Notes: generated from the sequence alone by a model not told the origin. DNA of 64,000 bases from Brooklawnia cerclae (GCF_011758645.1 NZ_JAAMOZ010000002.1:124001-188000); one strand, 5' to 3'. Shown: positions 1 to 10,122, counted from the stretch's first letter. Program-made: numbers and translations.

Positions 1-2979
1 CGGGCCTTCGCGCAGGTGGGGCTCACCTCGGCCGCGCCGGTCGACCTCGGCAGCCGCTGCACGGTCTTCATGAACTCGTCGGTCAAACAGGCCCAGAAGG
101 AGGGCGCCTCGATCGCCGACATCTCGGCGGGCCTGTCGTACTCGGTGGTGCGCAACGCGCTGTACAAGGTGATGAAGCTGCGGGACTCCGGCGACCTCGG
201 TGACCGGGTGGTCGTCCAGGGCGGAACCTTCCTGAACGACGCGGTGTTGCGTGCCTTCGAGCTGCAGACCGGCGTACAGGTCGTCCGGCCGAACATCGCG
301 GGCCTCATGGGCGCCTACGGGGCGGCGCTCATCGCGAAGGCACACTACGAGCCCGGCGCGGTGAGCGCGGTGATGGAGCGCAACCTCGACGGGTTCGAGG
401 TCACGAGTTCCCAGCGCACCTGCCAGCTGTGCCAGAACCACTGCAAGCTGACGATCACGAACTTCGACGACGGCTCGCGTCACGTGTCGGGCAACCGGTG
501 CGAGCGCGGCGCCTCGCTGGACGTCCGGCCCAAGAAGTCCGAGGTGCCGAACCTCTACGACTACAAGTACAAGCGGATCTTCGGCTACCGCCGCCTGAAG
601 GACTCCGACGCCACCCGCGGCGAGATCGGCATCCCCCGCGCGCTCGGCATGTACGAGGACTACCCGCTGTGGTTCACGATCCTGACCAAGCTCGGCTTCA
701 AGGTGGTCGTCTCGGGACGGAGTTCACACGAACTGTTCGCCAGCGGCATGGAGTCGATCCCCTCCGAGAACGTGTGCTACCCGGCCAAACTCGCGCACGG
801 CCACGTCGAATGGCTGCTCGACAAGGGAATAAAGACCATCTTCATGCCGTGCGTCAACTACGAGCTGAAACAGTTCGACGACGCCAACAACAACTACAAC
901 TGCCCGATCGTGGCCTTCTACCCGCAGGTGCTGGAGAAGAACCTCGACCGTCTGCACGCCGACGGTGTGCGCTTCCTCGACCCGTTCCTCAACCTCGACA
1001 ACCGGCACAAGCTGCCCTCCCGTCTCGTCGAGGTCTTCGCAGACTGGGGCGTGACGCTGGACGAGGCCACCGCTGCCGCACAGGAGGGTTACGCCGAACT
1101 CGACCGGGTGCACACCGACATCCGCGCCGAGGGCGATCGGGCGCTGCAGTACATGCGTGAGCGCGGCATGCGCGGCATCGTGCTGGCCGGCCGCCCGTAC
1201 CACATCGACCCCGAGATCAACCACGGCATCCCCGAGGTCATCGCGTCGCTGGGCATGGTCGTCCTCTCGGAGGACGCGCTGACGGCCGGCATGACCACCT
1301 CCACCGTGGCCCGGCCGCTGCGGGTGCTCGACCAGTGGACCTACCACACCCGCCTGTACGAGGCCGCCGGCCAGGTGGCCACGCAGCCCGACCTCAACAT
1401 CGTCCAGTTGAACTCGTTCGGCTGCGGCGTCGATGCGATCACCACCGATCAGGTGCAGGAGATCTGCGAGCGGGCCGGCGACGTGTACACCGTGCTGAAG
1501 ATCGACGAGGTGTCGAACCTGGGCGCGGCACGCATCAGGCTGCGTTCGCTGCAGGCCGCCACGAAGGAGCGGCGCGCACCGCTCGCCTCCGCCGAGATCG
1601 ACACCAGCCAGGACGTGCCGGTGTTCGGCGTCGCCGAACGCGACTCGCACACCGTCTACGTGCCCCAGATGTCACCGATCCACTTCCGCATGGCCGAGCC
1701 CGTGTTCAAGTACGCGGGGCTCAACGTCGAGGTGCTGGAGCACGCGTCGCGCGAGGACGTCGAGTGCGGCCTGAAGTATGTGCACAACGACGCCTGTTAC
1801 CCGGCGATCATGGTGATCGGCCAGCTCATCAACAAGTTCGTCTCCGGTGGGGCCGACCCCGACGCCTCGACCGTCGCCATCACCCAGACCGGTGGCATGT
1901 GCCGCGCGACGAACTACGTGGGCCTGTTGCGCAAAGGCCTGCGGGACGCGGGCTACCCGCAGGTGCCGGTGCTCGCCGTGAGTGCGCAGGGCATCGAGCA
2001 GAACCCCGGCTTCAAGCTGTCCGCGGGCCTCGCGCACCGTGCCATCCAGGGCCTCGTCCTGGGTGATCTGCTGCAGATCGTGCTGCTGCGCGTCCGGCCG
2101 TACGAGCGCGACGAGGGCGCCGCGATGCGCCTCTACCGGAAGTGGGACGCGATCACTCGCGAGTACTTCGACAACGGCGGATGGTCGCCGACGCTGAACC
2201 GCCGCGTCGGGTTCGCCTGGATGTGCCGCACCATCGTGAAGGAGTTCGACGAACTGCCCCTGCTCGACATCGGCCGCAAGCCGCGCGTGGGCGTCGTGGG
2301 CGAGATCCTCGTGAAGTTCCAGCCGGACGCCAACAACGACGCCGTGCGCGTGATCGAGGACGAGGGCTGTGAAGCCGTGCTGCCCGGGCTCACCGCGTTC
2401 TTCCTCCAGGGCATGTACACCGCCGACTACAAATGGGACACCTTCGGTATGGGTTCCCGCAAGGGCCGCATGGGCCAGCGGCTCGGGGTGTGGATGATCG
2501 AACAGTACGAGCGTCCGATGCGCCGCGCGCTGGCCGCGTGCGGCGGCAAGTTCGATGTGCCGCACCCGATCACGGATCTGGCCGAGAAGGCCCAGCAGGT
2601 GATCTCGCTCGGCACGCAGGCGGGCGAGGGTTGGCTGTTGGTGGGCGAGATGGTCGAACTGATCGAGCACGGGACCCCCAACATCATCTGCGCGCAGCCG
2701 TTCGCGTGCCTGCCGAACCACGTGGTGGGCCGCGGCATGTTCAAGGAACTGCGCCGCCAGTTCCCGGCCGCCAACGTCGTGTCGATCGACTACGACCCGG
2801 GCGCCTCCGAGGTCAACCAGCTCAACCGCATCAAGCTGATGGTGGCCACTGCGCACAAGGTGGCCGGGACGAAGAGCCAGCTGGCCCAGTGGACCGATGC
2901 CGACGAGTTCGGCCCGGACGCGCCGGCCGGCGGGGGCATATCCGCCGGGTCGGTTCCGCTGGGTATGCCCGCGGTCTAG
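1..2979 (+). CDS. Acyl-CoA dehydratase activase-related protein (BadF/DUF2229/HgdB-like), 5' truncated by window
   Basis: The frame is open from base 1 to the TAG at 2977-2979 (992 residues visible), so the true start lies upstream. The first ~125 residues match the C-terminal half of a BadF/BadG/HgdC-type ATPase (GGTFLND and the GAYGAAL helix). A Cys-rich linker CQLCQNHC follows near residue 140, then a DUF2229-like block beginning GIPRALGMYEDYPLW near residue 210. Two further 2-hydroxyacyl-CoA-dehydratase-like segments follow, with conserved Cys (ENVCYPAK, FMPCVNYE, NDACYPA). Known relatives are single giant proteins of about 1400 residues combining activator and dehydratase-like modules. 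HgdC-type activators use ATP to inject an electron from an Fe4S4 cluster into a radical dehydratase. The substrate of the fused class is not known. It converges on the SipW operon with a 7-bp gap. Confidence 0.85.
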   Translation, partial: RAFAQVGLTSAAPVDLGSRCTVFMNSSVKQAQKEGASIADISAGLSYSVVRNALYKVMKLRDSGDLGDRVVVQGGTFLNDAVLRAFELQTGVQVVRPNIAGLMGAYGAALIAKAHYEPGAVSAVMERNLDGFEVTSSQRTCQLCQNHCKLTITNFDDGSRHVSGNRCERGASLDVRPKKSEVPNLYDYKYKRIFGYRRLKDSDATRGEIGIPRALGMYEDYPLWFTILTKLGFKVVVSGRSSHELFASGMESIPSENVCYPAKLAHGHVEWLLDKGIKTIFMPCVNYELKQFDDANNNYNCPIVAFYPQVLEKNLDRLHADGVRFLDPFLNLDNRHKLPSRLVEVFADWGVTLDEATAAAQEGYAELDRVHTDIRAEGDRALQYMRERGMRGIVLAGRPYHIDPEINHGIPEVIASLGMVVLSEDALTAGMTTSTVARPLRVLDQWTYHTRLYEAAGQVATQPDLNIVQLNSFGCGVDAITTDQVQEICERAGDVYTVLKIDEVSNLGAARIRLRSLQAATKERRAPLASAEIDTSQDVPVFGVAERDSHTVYVPQMSPIHFRMAEPVFKYAGLNVEVLEHASREDVECGLKYVHNDACYPAIMVIGQLINKFVSGGADPDASTVAITQTGGMCRATNYVGLLRKGLRDAGYPQVPVLAVSAQGIEQNPGFKLSAGLAHRAIQGLVLGDLLQIVLLRVRPYERDEGAAMRLYRKWDAITREYFDNGGWSPTLNRRVGFAWMCRTIVKEFDELPLLDIGRKPRVGVVGEILVKFQPDANNDAVRVIEDEGCEAVLPGLTAFFLQGMYTADYKWDTFGMGSRKGRMGQRLGVWMIEQYERPMRRALAACGGKFDVPHPITDLAEKAQQVISLGTQAGEGWLLVGEMVELIEHGTPNIICAQPFACLPNHVVGRGMFKELRRQFPAANVVSIDYDPGASEVNQLNRIKLMVATAHKVAGTKSQLAQWTDADEFGPDAPAGGGISAGSVPLGMPAV

Positions 2980-2986
2980 GGCTCCC

Positions 2987-4666
2987 TCATCCGCAGGACT
3001 TCTGCCACTTCGTGCCGCCGGGGCTGTAGGCGACGAAGACGTAGTCACGTGGCAGGGAGGCCGAGACGAACCGGGTGTCGCCGGTTGTACCCCGTATCAG
3101 GTAGGCGGTGCTGCTGCCCGCGACGGGGGTGGCGACCGATCGCTGGAAGGTGACCGAGCGTCCGGCCAGGTTGGTGGGGCATACGTAGTCGGCCAGGTCG
3201 ACCGTGGCTTCCCAGGGAACCGACCACTGGCTGGTCGAGGTCACCGTGATGCGGAGTGCCACCCACCACTCGGTGCTCCCGGGCTCGACCTCGACCTGGA
3301 CGTCGAAGGAGTCGGGGTCCACAGGGGGAACGGGCACGTTCTGGACGCAGTACCCCACCGCGCCGAGGCTCTGCCCGGGGGCGAGCACGTCGTTGTTCCC
3401 GGCGACGCCGGCGATGGTCCACAGGTGGGTGGTGGCGTCGTAGCTCGTGGTGACGAAGTTCCAGGCGCTGGAGAACGCTCCGGGCTTGGTTGGGTCGAGT
3501 CCCCACATGGGTGGCAGCGAGGTGTCGAAGGTCAGCGACCAGGCGACGGGTTCGTCGCTGGTGTTGACGAGGGTGAAGGTGTGACAGAAGGACAGCTGGT
3601 TGGTGTCGTTCGTCTTGTCCTTGGGATAGGCGTAGACGAGGCGCTGGTCGAGCCCGATGGGGTCGAGGGCGCTCGACGGCACCCGCGTGCCCGGGTCGTC
3701 GGCGTCGATGGTGCCGTCGACGATCGAGAGTGCCTGATCCGGTGCCGCTCCGTCATATGGGGTGCCGAGGTGTTGGGGAGACGAGAGCATGACGCTGAAC
3801 CGAGCCACGGTGTCCTCCCTCGGCCAGCCGGCGGGATCGTCACCCTGTCTGGGGTCGATCAGGATGGTGGGGAAGGACGCCCCGGTTGCGGAGCGGGTCG
3901 TCGTCACCCGCACCGGCGCATCGGAGTCGTCCGAGATCGTGCCGGTGAACTGGTAGGCGACGTCGGCGTCGGTGTCGTACAGGGCGACCGAGACCTCTTG
4001 GCCGATCAGCTCGCCGGCGGTCGCGCCCGAGGTGACGTCGACGAACAGTTCGCTGACGTACGACTGCCCCGACACCTGCTCGGTGTCGAACCCGGCCTGC
4101 AGGGTGCGCCCTGTGTCGAGGACCGTGCCCGAGTAGCTGGCGAGGGTTCCGCTGACCGGTCCGACTCTGCTGGTAAGGGTCGTGGCGACACCGGTACCCG
4201 TGACGGCGACCGCCACTGTGGTCGCCTCCCCGAGGGGGAATGCAGGGCACTCGTCCCCGACGACGCCCTCATCGACACGAACGGCTCCCGCGGCGGCCTG
4301 CTCCTCGGAGACCGGGATCACGAACTCGCACACCGGGTCGGAGTCGATGTCGGCCTCCAGGGCGACCCTCACCGTGTCGCCCGCCGCGAACGACTGGCCG
4401 GGATCCGGGGTCAGGGCGAGCCCCGACAGCATCCAGTCGGAGCCCACGGGCCGGGCGTCCCACTCCAATTGCACGCCGGTCAGCAGTCGTGTCACCGCGT
4501 CCGCCGATCCGAGACCGGCGGTCGTCAGCCCGCCCAGGGTCGTCGCATAGGCGGGGGAGATGCCGAAGGTGAGCAGCGCGATCGCGGTCAGCGCTGCGGT
4601 CAGGTATTCCCCCACGGTGCGGCGAGCGATCGGGCGGGCGCACCGTGGGGATCCTCCCGCGGTCAT
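2987..4666 (-). CDS. Large SipW-dependent-type secreted protein
   Basis: The 559-residue protein starts at ATG 4666, which overlaps the TGA of the upstream signal-peptidase gene (ATGA), implying coupled translation. The N-terminus has a twin-Arg-containing basic stretch, a hydrophobic segment (EYLTAALTAIALLTFG) and then ATTLGGLTTAGLGS. This closely resembles the ATLGGLRTSDLGANS segment of the small protein at 5266-5718, the hallmark of alternate signal peptides cut by SipW-type peptidases. The remainder is a beta-rich, Thr/Ser/Asp-rich exported protein with few Cys. The last ~150 residues contain Trp-rich strands (WWVALRITV, SQWSVPWEA) reminiscent of a carbohydrate-binding or Ig-like fold. 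No enzyme motif is visible. A role as a surface or matrix protein, analogous to TasA in Bacillus, is inference from the operon only. Confidence 0.8.
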   Translation of the reverse strand: MTAGGSPRCARPIARRTVGEYLTAALTAIALLTFGISPAYATTLGGLTTAGLGSADAVTRLLTGVQLEWDARPVGSDWMLSGLALTPDPGQSFAAGDTVRVALEADIDSDPVCEFVIPVSEEQAAAGAVRVDEGVVGDECPAFPLGEATTVAVAVTGTGVATTLTSRVGPVSGTLASYSGTVLDTGRTLQAGFDTEQVSGQSYVSELFVDVTSGATAGELIGQEVSVALYDTDADVAYQFTGTISDDSDAPVRVTTTRSATGASFPTILIDPRQGDDPAGWPREDTVARFSVMLSSPQHLGTPYDGAAPDQALSIVDGTIDADDPGTRVPSSALDPIGLDQRLVYAYPKDKTNDTNQLSFCHTFTLVNTSDEPVAWSLTFDTSLPPMWGLDPTKPGAFSSAWNFVTTSYDATTHLWTIAGVAGNNDVLAPGQSLGAVGYCVQNVPVPPVDPDSFDVQVEVEPGSTEWWVALRITVTSTSQWSVPWEATVDLADYVCPTNLAGRSVTFQRSVATPVAGSSTAYLIRGTTGDTRFVSASLPRDYVFVAYSPGGTKWQKSCG

Positions 4667-5262
4667 GGCGTGGCCGGAACGTCGGGCTCCCCGTCCTCCT
4701 GCGGGGGCCAGAGGAGCACGATGACCGCCGCCCCGCACACCACTGCGAGGAACCAGGGCAGCAGCCCCGGGCCGAGAAGCCTGCCCGCAGATGGCACGCG
4801 CAGCACGGCCCGGCCGAGGACGTCGTCCGCGCCGAACCGCCATTCGTCGGCGCTCGAATTGTTGTCGCCCTTGGTCGTGTACACCTCGGTCCCGGAGGAA
4901 GCATCCACCGAGACCACGCGGTGGATTACCCGGCCCCCGGCGCCGGGCTGCCCCTCCGGCACCTTGTACGACACCACGTCACCGACGTGGTACGAGGGTG
5001 CGCGGACGGTGACCACCAGGTCACCGGTGCGGTAGGTCGGTTCCATGGAATGGCCGTACACCGCGGTCAACCCGGTCAGCCCACCCCAGGTGGCGGGCCA
5101 CAATGCCAGGACGACGAACACGAGCGCGACGGCGCGTGCGACCGACCCGATCCTGCGGGACTTCGCTCTCGAACGGGATCGCACGGATGACGGCAGCGCG
5201 GTGCTGCCCGCGGACAGGGTCTTCGAGCGGAGCTCGCCCACGGGCGGGATCATCCCCGCCAC
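4663..5262 (-). CDS. sipW: Signal peptidase I, SipW (ER-type, Ser/His) family
   Basis: A 199-residue membrane protease predicted to release exported proteins with SipW-type signal peptides. A transmembrane segment at about residues 45-65 precedes the box GHSMEPTY carrying the catalytic Ser. The second conserved box is GRVIHRVV, with His in the position where bacterial Lep-type peptidases have Lys; that is the diagnostic difference of the SipW/ER/archaeal subtype. KGDNN further on is the usual third box. A second hydrophobic segment (LLPWFLAVVCGAAVIVLLW) anchors the C-terminus. The start used is GTG 5262, 3 nt after the preceding stop; ATG 5253 is a possible alternative. It sits between its two probable substrates. 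Confidence 0.93.
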   Translation of the reverse strand: MAGMIPPVGELRSKTLSAGSTALPSSVRSRSRAKSRRIGSVARAVALVFVVLALWPATWGGLTGLTAVYGHSMEPTYRTGDLVVTVRAPSYHVGDVVSYKVPEGQPGAGGRVIHRVVSVDASSGTEVYTTKGDNNSSADEWRFGADDVLGRAVLRVPSAGRLLGPGLLPWFLAVVCGAAVIVLLWPPQEDGEPDVPATP

Positions 5263-5265
5263 GTG

Positions 5266-5718
5266 TCAGGGGCGGTCGATGACGACGTCAGTGTAGGAGC
5301 CGCCGTTGATGACCAGCGAAACCCCGTACACCTGCTGCGCGAGGACCTGCTCGTCCGGTGCGACGCTCCACGTCGTGCCGCCGTCGTCGCTCTGGTATTC
5401 GCCGAGTGAGGTGCCGGCGTCGTCCTTGAGCGTCAGTTGCACCTCGGCCTCGGAGCCGATGGTCTCGTCCGCGTCGATGGGTTCGATGTGCACACCTGTG
5501 ACGGCGTAGGCTCCCTCGCCGCCGTTCGTGGTGGCCTCGTAGCCCGTCGTCCACGACACGGCGATGCCGTTCTCGACCTGCGCCTGGACGCTGTTCGAGT
5601 TCGCGCCCAAGTCGCTCGTCCGAAGCCCGCCCAACGTGGCCGCTGATGCGCCCACTGCCGCTGCGATCGTCAGTCCCGCGGCCACCGCGACGAACTTCTT
5701 CTTGCCGTTCTTCCCCAC
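5266..5718 (-). CDS. Small SipW-dependent-type exported protein
   Basis: A 150-residue exported protein starting at GTG 5718, chosen because AGGGGGAA lies about 6 nt upstream. The N-terminus is basic (GKNGKKK), followed by a hydrophobic stretch and ATLGGLRTSDLGANS, an alternate signal peptide of the type named in NCBI families for SipW-processed proteins (RER_14450-like). The mature region is acidic and beta-rich (VQLTLKDDAG, GTTWSVAPDEQ), with no Cys and no catalytic motif. It is first in the operon, 3 nt before the signal-peptidase gene, and so would be the most highly expressed product. Function unknown; it is likely a surface or matrix subunit by analogy with TasA/camelysin families. Confidence 0.85.
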   Translation of the reverse strand: MGKNGKKKFVAVAAGLTIAAAVGASAATLGGLRTSDLGANSNSVQAQVENGIAVSWTTGYEATTNGGEGAYAVTGVHIEPIDADETIGSEAEVQLTLKDDAGTSLGEYQSDDGGTTWSVAPDEQVLAQQVYGVSLVINGGSYTDVVIDRP

Positions 5719-5926
5719 TGCCGTTCCCCCTGAGATGTTCTTCCGGTGAAGGCCGCTTTCCCGTGCGGCCTGTGGCGCGCGTCCGAAGAATCAGGACGCG
5801 ATGAACTCAGGGCGAAAATGGGGTGACGTCCCCCCAAGACGCCGCGGGTTATCGTAGCCGGGCCTATCCGGCGATCCAAATCTGAGCGCAGAAAACCGGA
5901 CGGATTCTCGTGGCTGGAGGTCCGAC
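5719..5926 (-). other. Long structured 5' leader of the SipW operon
   Basis: About 200 nt separate the predicted transcription start (near 5926) from the GTG at 5718, with no credible ORF inside. Read on the minus strand it can form at least two strong hairpins. One pairs CGCGTCC with GGACGCG around an 8-nt loop (plus-strand 5778-5803). The other pairs GGCCGC with GCGGCC (plus-strand 5751-5770). Neither matches a riboswitch class I recognise. Post-transcriptional control is inference. Confidence 0.4.
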
Positions 5927-5932
5927 CCAAAC

Positions 5933-5962
5933 AATCTAATTGAAGCAAAAACTATTTGTCAA
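5933..5962 (-). promoter_or_regulatory. Sigma70-like promoter of the SipW operon
   Basis: On the minus strand a perfect -35 TTGACA (5962-5957) is separated by 18 bp from a -10 TAGATT (5938-5933). The spacer and flanks are unusually AT-rich for this genome. It is one of the strongest-looking vegetative promoters in the window. Confidence 0.7.
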
Positions 5963-6002
5963 GAGACGGCTTCCCCGAACCGCAGGGGCCGTCGCGAGAC
6001 CG

Positions 6003-6040
6003 GGCATGTGGACGCCGCGCGGTCACGGCGTCCACATGCC
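6003..6040 (-). terminator. Hairpin terminator after glpK
   Basis: A perfect 14-bp inverted repeat GGCATGTGGACGCC / GGCGTCCACATGCC with a 10-nt loop lies just past the glpK stop. There is no clear U-tract, as is common for actinobacterial terminators. Confidence 0.6.
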
Positions 6041-6050
6041 TTGACGAGAG

Positions 6051-7571
<1,521 letters not shown>

Positions 7572-7651
7572 TGTGCTCCTTTCGCGTCCTTGCCGGAAAC
7601 TGTGATGTTATGCCGTAGCTGTGGAACTGACGGTGCGTCGAATCCACGGGA

Positions 7652-8473
7652 TCAGACCGCCTGCATTCCCAGGGCGTAGACCACGACGACGGCCAGAATC
7701 GCGCCGACGATCGGGGCGAAGACGGGAATCCAGGCGTAGCCCCAGTCCGAGGTTCCCTTGCCCTTGATGGGCAGGATGGCGTGCGCGATGCGCGGGCCCA
7801 GGTCTCGGGCGGGGTTGATGGCGTATCCGGTCGGCCCGCCGAGCGAGGCGCCGATCACGACGATGATGAGTGCGACGGCGAGCGGCCCGACCTGTGCGGG
7901 GGTTCCACCGGCGACGAGGACGAAGGCGATCAGGACGAAGGTGGCGATGACCTCAGTAATGAAGTTCCATGCGTAGGAGCGAACCTCGGGGGCCGTCGAG
8001 AAGATCCCGAGCTTCAGGCCGGGATCGACGTCCTCACTGGAGTCGAACTGCTTCTTGAAGGCGAGGAACGCCAGGATCGCGCCCAGGATGGCGCCGGCGA
8101 ACTGCGCGACGATGTACAAGGTGACATTCCCGAAAGTGACGGGGATACCACCCGAGCCCACGACCGCGCCGTTGAGGGTCACATTCGGATCGTAGATGTG
8201 TGCGACGACCTTCGCGATCGTCACGGCGGGATTGAGGTGCCCACCGGTCTTCCACGCGGCGTAGACGCCCATGTAGACCGCGAGGCCCCATCCGATGGTG
8301 ATCATCAACCAACCACCGCCGCGGCCCTTGGACTTCGCGAGGTTGTTGGTGGCGCAGACCCCGGCGCCGAGGAGGATCAGGACCAGCGTCCCGAGGAACT
8401 CGGAGGCGAATATGTCCCATCCTGTCGGATTCGCCGGAATCGTCACCTCGAGCGGAAGAAGCAACGGCATCAT
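7652..8473 (-). CDS. glpF: Glycerol uptake facilitator (aquaglyceroporin, MIP family)
   Basis: A 273-residue membrane channel with about six helices, allowing facilitated diffusion of glycerol. Both half-helix motifs are present: GGHLNPAVTIA in the first repeat and GYAINPARDLGPR in the second. The Asp after the second NPAR is typical of glycerol channels rather than strict water channels. Two adjacent ATG codons (8473, 8470) follow AAAGGTG. It is the first gene of the glpF-glpK operon. A complete insertion sequence sits about 225 bp upstream, between this operon and the regulator gene. Confidence 0.95.
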   Translation of the reverse strand: MMPLLLPLEVTIPANPTGWDIFASEFLGTLVLILLGAGVCATNNLAKSKGRGGGWLMITIGWGLAVYMGVYAAWKTGGHLNPAVTIAKVVAHIYDPNVTLNGAVVGSGGIPVTFGNVTLYIVAQFAGAILGAILAFLAFKKQFDSSEDVDPGLKLGIFSTAPEVRSYAWNFITEVIATFVLIAFVLVAGGTPAQVGPLAVALIIVVIGASLGGPTGYAINPARDLGPRIAHAILPIKGKGTSDWGYAWIPVFAPIVGAILAVVVVYALGMQAV

Positions 8474-8527
8474 TGTGTTTCACCTTTCTGTGACGCGACA
8501 TTGCGTAGCCGAGACCACAACGTCTCG

Positions 8528-8557
8528 TGTCAATATGTTTTCAGGCTCCTATGAAAC
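8528..8557 (-). promoter_or_regulatory. Candidate glpF promoter element and inverted repeat
   Basis: A consensus -35 TTGACA reads on the minus strand at 8533-8528; the matching -10 is poor (GCTACG/TACGCA at 18-20 bp). Directly upstream is an imperfect inverted repeat GTTTTCA (8537-8543) / TGAAAC (8552-8557), a possible operator for the nearby SorC-type regulator. Binding is inference. Confidence 0.3.
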
Positions 8558-8690
8558 TGGTCGTATGCGGCCGCCTTTTCGTCTCGGCCGGTACTCGGCG
8601 TCGTCCTCCACCACCAATGCATTCATCGGCTGCATTGCCGACCTCGAAGGTGCTGACGGGTCATCGGCTTGCCTGACCGTCCGATCGGGG

Positions 8691-8698
8691 ACTCTGGT
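8691..8698. repeat. Left 8-bp target-site duplication of the IS (ACTCTGGT)
   Basis: ACTCTGGT directly abuts the left IS end and recurs exactly at 10123-10130 beyond the right end. Eight base pairs is the usual duplication for ISL3-family elements. Confidence 0.9.
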
Positions 8699-10122
8699 GG
8701 CTCATCCGAATCCAGGGTGTAGTCGGGGTCTGAATCCGCCGGCCTCGAGGAGCGATCTGGCGATGTAGTTGGTGAGGTTGCGGAAGCCGAGGGCGGAGCC
8801 GCGTAGGTGTTCGAGTCGGCCGTTCATGGCCTCGGTAGGCCCATTCGAGGTGCCGGGGCGGTCGAAGTAGGCCAGGACGTCGGCAGCGCGTCGGTTGAGA
8901 GTACGGCCCAGGGTCCGCAGCTCGGTCAGCGTGGCCGGGACTCCCTGTGCGAGGGAGGCGATCAGGTGGGTCATGAGGTCTCGTCCCCGGGTCCGGTCGG
9001 GTTCGCGGTAGGCGGTGACCATGCGCTGGTAGACGGCCCAGGTGGCCTCGACCTCGACGTGGTCGTCCCCGGTGAACAGCCGATCGAGCCGTTGCTTCTG
9101 CTTGTCGGTGAGCAGGTCGGCGCCGGTGTGCAGGGTGCGGCGGGCGGTGTAGAGCGGGTCGCCCTTGCGGCCGCGGTGGCCACGGGTGTGCTGCTGGACG
9201 CGGCGGCGGCACTCATCGAGCGCGTCACCGGCCAGGCGGACGACGTGGAAGGGATCCATGACCGCGACCGCGTCGGGCAGTTCCTCGGTGGTGGCGGTCT
9301 TGAAGCCGGAGAAGCCGTCCATAGCGACGACCTCGACGCCGTCTCGCCAGGCCTGGGGGCGTTCGGCGAGCCAGGTCTTGAACGTCTGCTTGGAGCGTCC
9401 CTCGACCATGTCGAGCAGCCGCGAGGGCCCGGTCCCGTCCCGGACGCCGGTGAGGTCGATGATGACGGTGACGTACTTGTCCCCGCGGCGGGTGTGGCGC
9501 CACACGTGTTCGTCCACGCCGACGGCCGTGACGCCGTCGAAGCGGGTCGGGTCGTCGATCAGGACGCGGCTTCCTTCGGCCAGGACCGCGGTGTTGGCGG
9601 TGTTCCACGAGACACCGAGCCCTTCTGCGACGCGGGCGACGGTGAGGTGCTGGACGACGATGCCCTCCAGGGCCCAGCGCAGGCCCCGGCGGGAGAGCTT
9701 GGCCCGCGGCTCGGCCGCGGCGGTGGTGTCCTGGCGCCACACGTGCCCGCATCCGGTGCACCGGTAGCGGCGCACCGTGACCTCCAGCGTGGTGGGGCGC
9801 CACCCCAGCGGCTCGTGCGCGAGCTCGCGGGTGACGGTGTCGCGTGGCGTGCCCTCGCAGCCGCACCGACGGCACCACCCGTCGGGCTCGACGACCCGGC
9901 AGGCCAGGACCGCCCGGTCGGGCTCGAGGCGCTGCCCGACGACCTGAAGGCCGAGCTCGTCGAGGCGGGCGAATGTGGTCAGGTCAGGGCGAGCGAAGGT
10001 AGCGTCGGGCACGTCGAGGTCTTCCGGATGGGTGGCGTGAGAACCTCCATCTTCGGAAGACCTCGACCCCTATCCGGTGACCGACGCGCCGCCCCGCACT
10101 ACACCCTCAACTGCGAAGAGCC
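8699..10122 (-). mobile_element. Complete ISL3-family insertion sequence
   Basis: A 1424-bp element bounded by imperfect 25-bp terminal inverted repeats (8699-8723 and 10098-10122, 19 of 25 positions matching). Both begin GGCTC and both contain AGGGTGTAGT near the inner end. It carries one transposase gene filling nearly the whole element; the transposase stop codon lies inside the left repeat. Exact 8-bp direct repeats (ACTCTGGT) flank it, so the insertion is intact and recent enough to retain its duplication. It landed in the intergenic region between glpF and the divergent SorC-type regulator. Confidence 0.95.
8702..10012 (-). CDS. ISL3-family transposase
   Basis: A 436-residue DDE transposase, full length for ISL3. 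The N-terminal zinc-binding region has CRRCGCEG and CTGCGHVWR. A helix-turn-helix-like segment (VARVAEGLGVSWNTANTAV) follows. The catalytic core has Asp in GVDEHVWR, Asp in VAMDGFSGF and Glu in NGPTEAMNG. The start is GTG 10012. No frameshift or internal stop is seen, so the element should be capable of transposition. Base composition resembles the surrounding genes, suggesting an element that has long circulated in high-GC hosts. Confidence 0.95.
   Translation of the reverse strand: MPDATFARPDLTTFARLDELGLQVVGQRLEPDRAVLACRVVEPDGWCRRCGCEGTPRDTVTRELAHEPLGWRPTTLEVTVRRYRCTGCGHVWRQDTTAAAEPRAKLSRRGLRWALEGIVVQHLTVARVAEGLGVSWNTANTAVLAEGSRVLIDDPTRFDGVTAVGVDEHVWRHTRRGDKYVTVIIDLTGVRDGTGPSRLLDMVEGRSKQTFKTWLAERPQAWRDGVEVVAMDGFSGFKTATTEELPDAVAVMDPFHVVRLAGDALDECRRRVQQHTRGHRGRKGDPLYTARRTLHTGADLLTDKQKQRLDRLFTGDDHVEVEATWAVYQRMVTAYREPDRTRGRDLMTHLIASLAQGVPATLTELRTLGRTLNRRAADVLAYFDRPGTSNGPTEAMNGRLEHLRGSALGFRNLTNYIARSLLEAGGFRPRLHPGFG

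Noticed and set aside
2897-5035. Long open frame on the plus strand opposite the SipW operon
   Set aside because: It is Gly/Asp/Val/Arg low-complexity antisense of well-supported minus-strand genes; high GC keeps stop codons rare.
5719-5926. Known riboswitch (cyclic-di-GMP, ydaO/cyclic-di-AMP or cobalamin)
   Set aside because: Core consensus elements of these classes could not be aligned by eye; only generic hairpins are seen.
8474-8698. Disruption of a gene by the insertion sequence
   Set aside because: Joining the flanks at the single ACTCTGGT leaves no open frame with homology on either side, so the target was intergenic.
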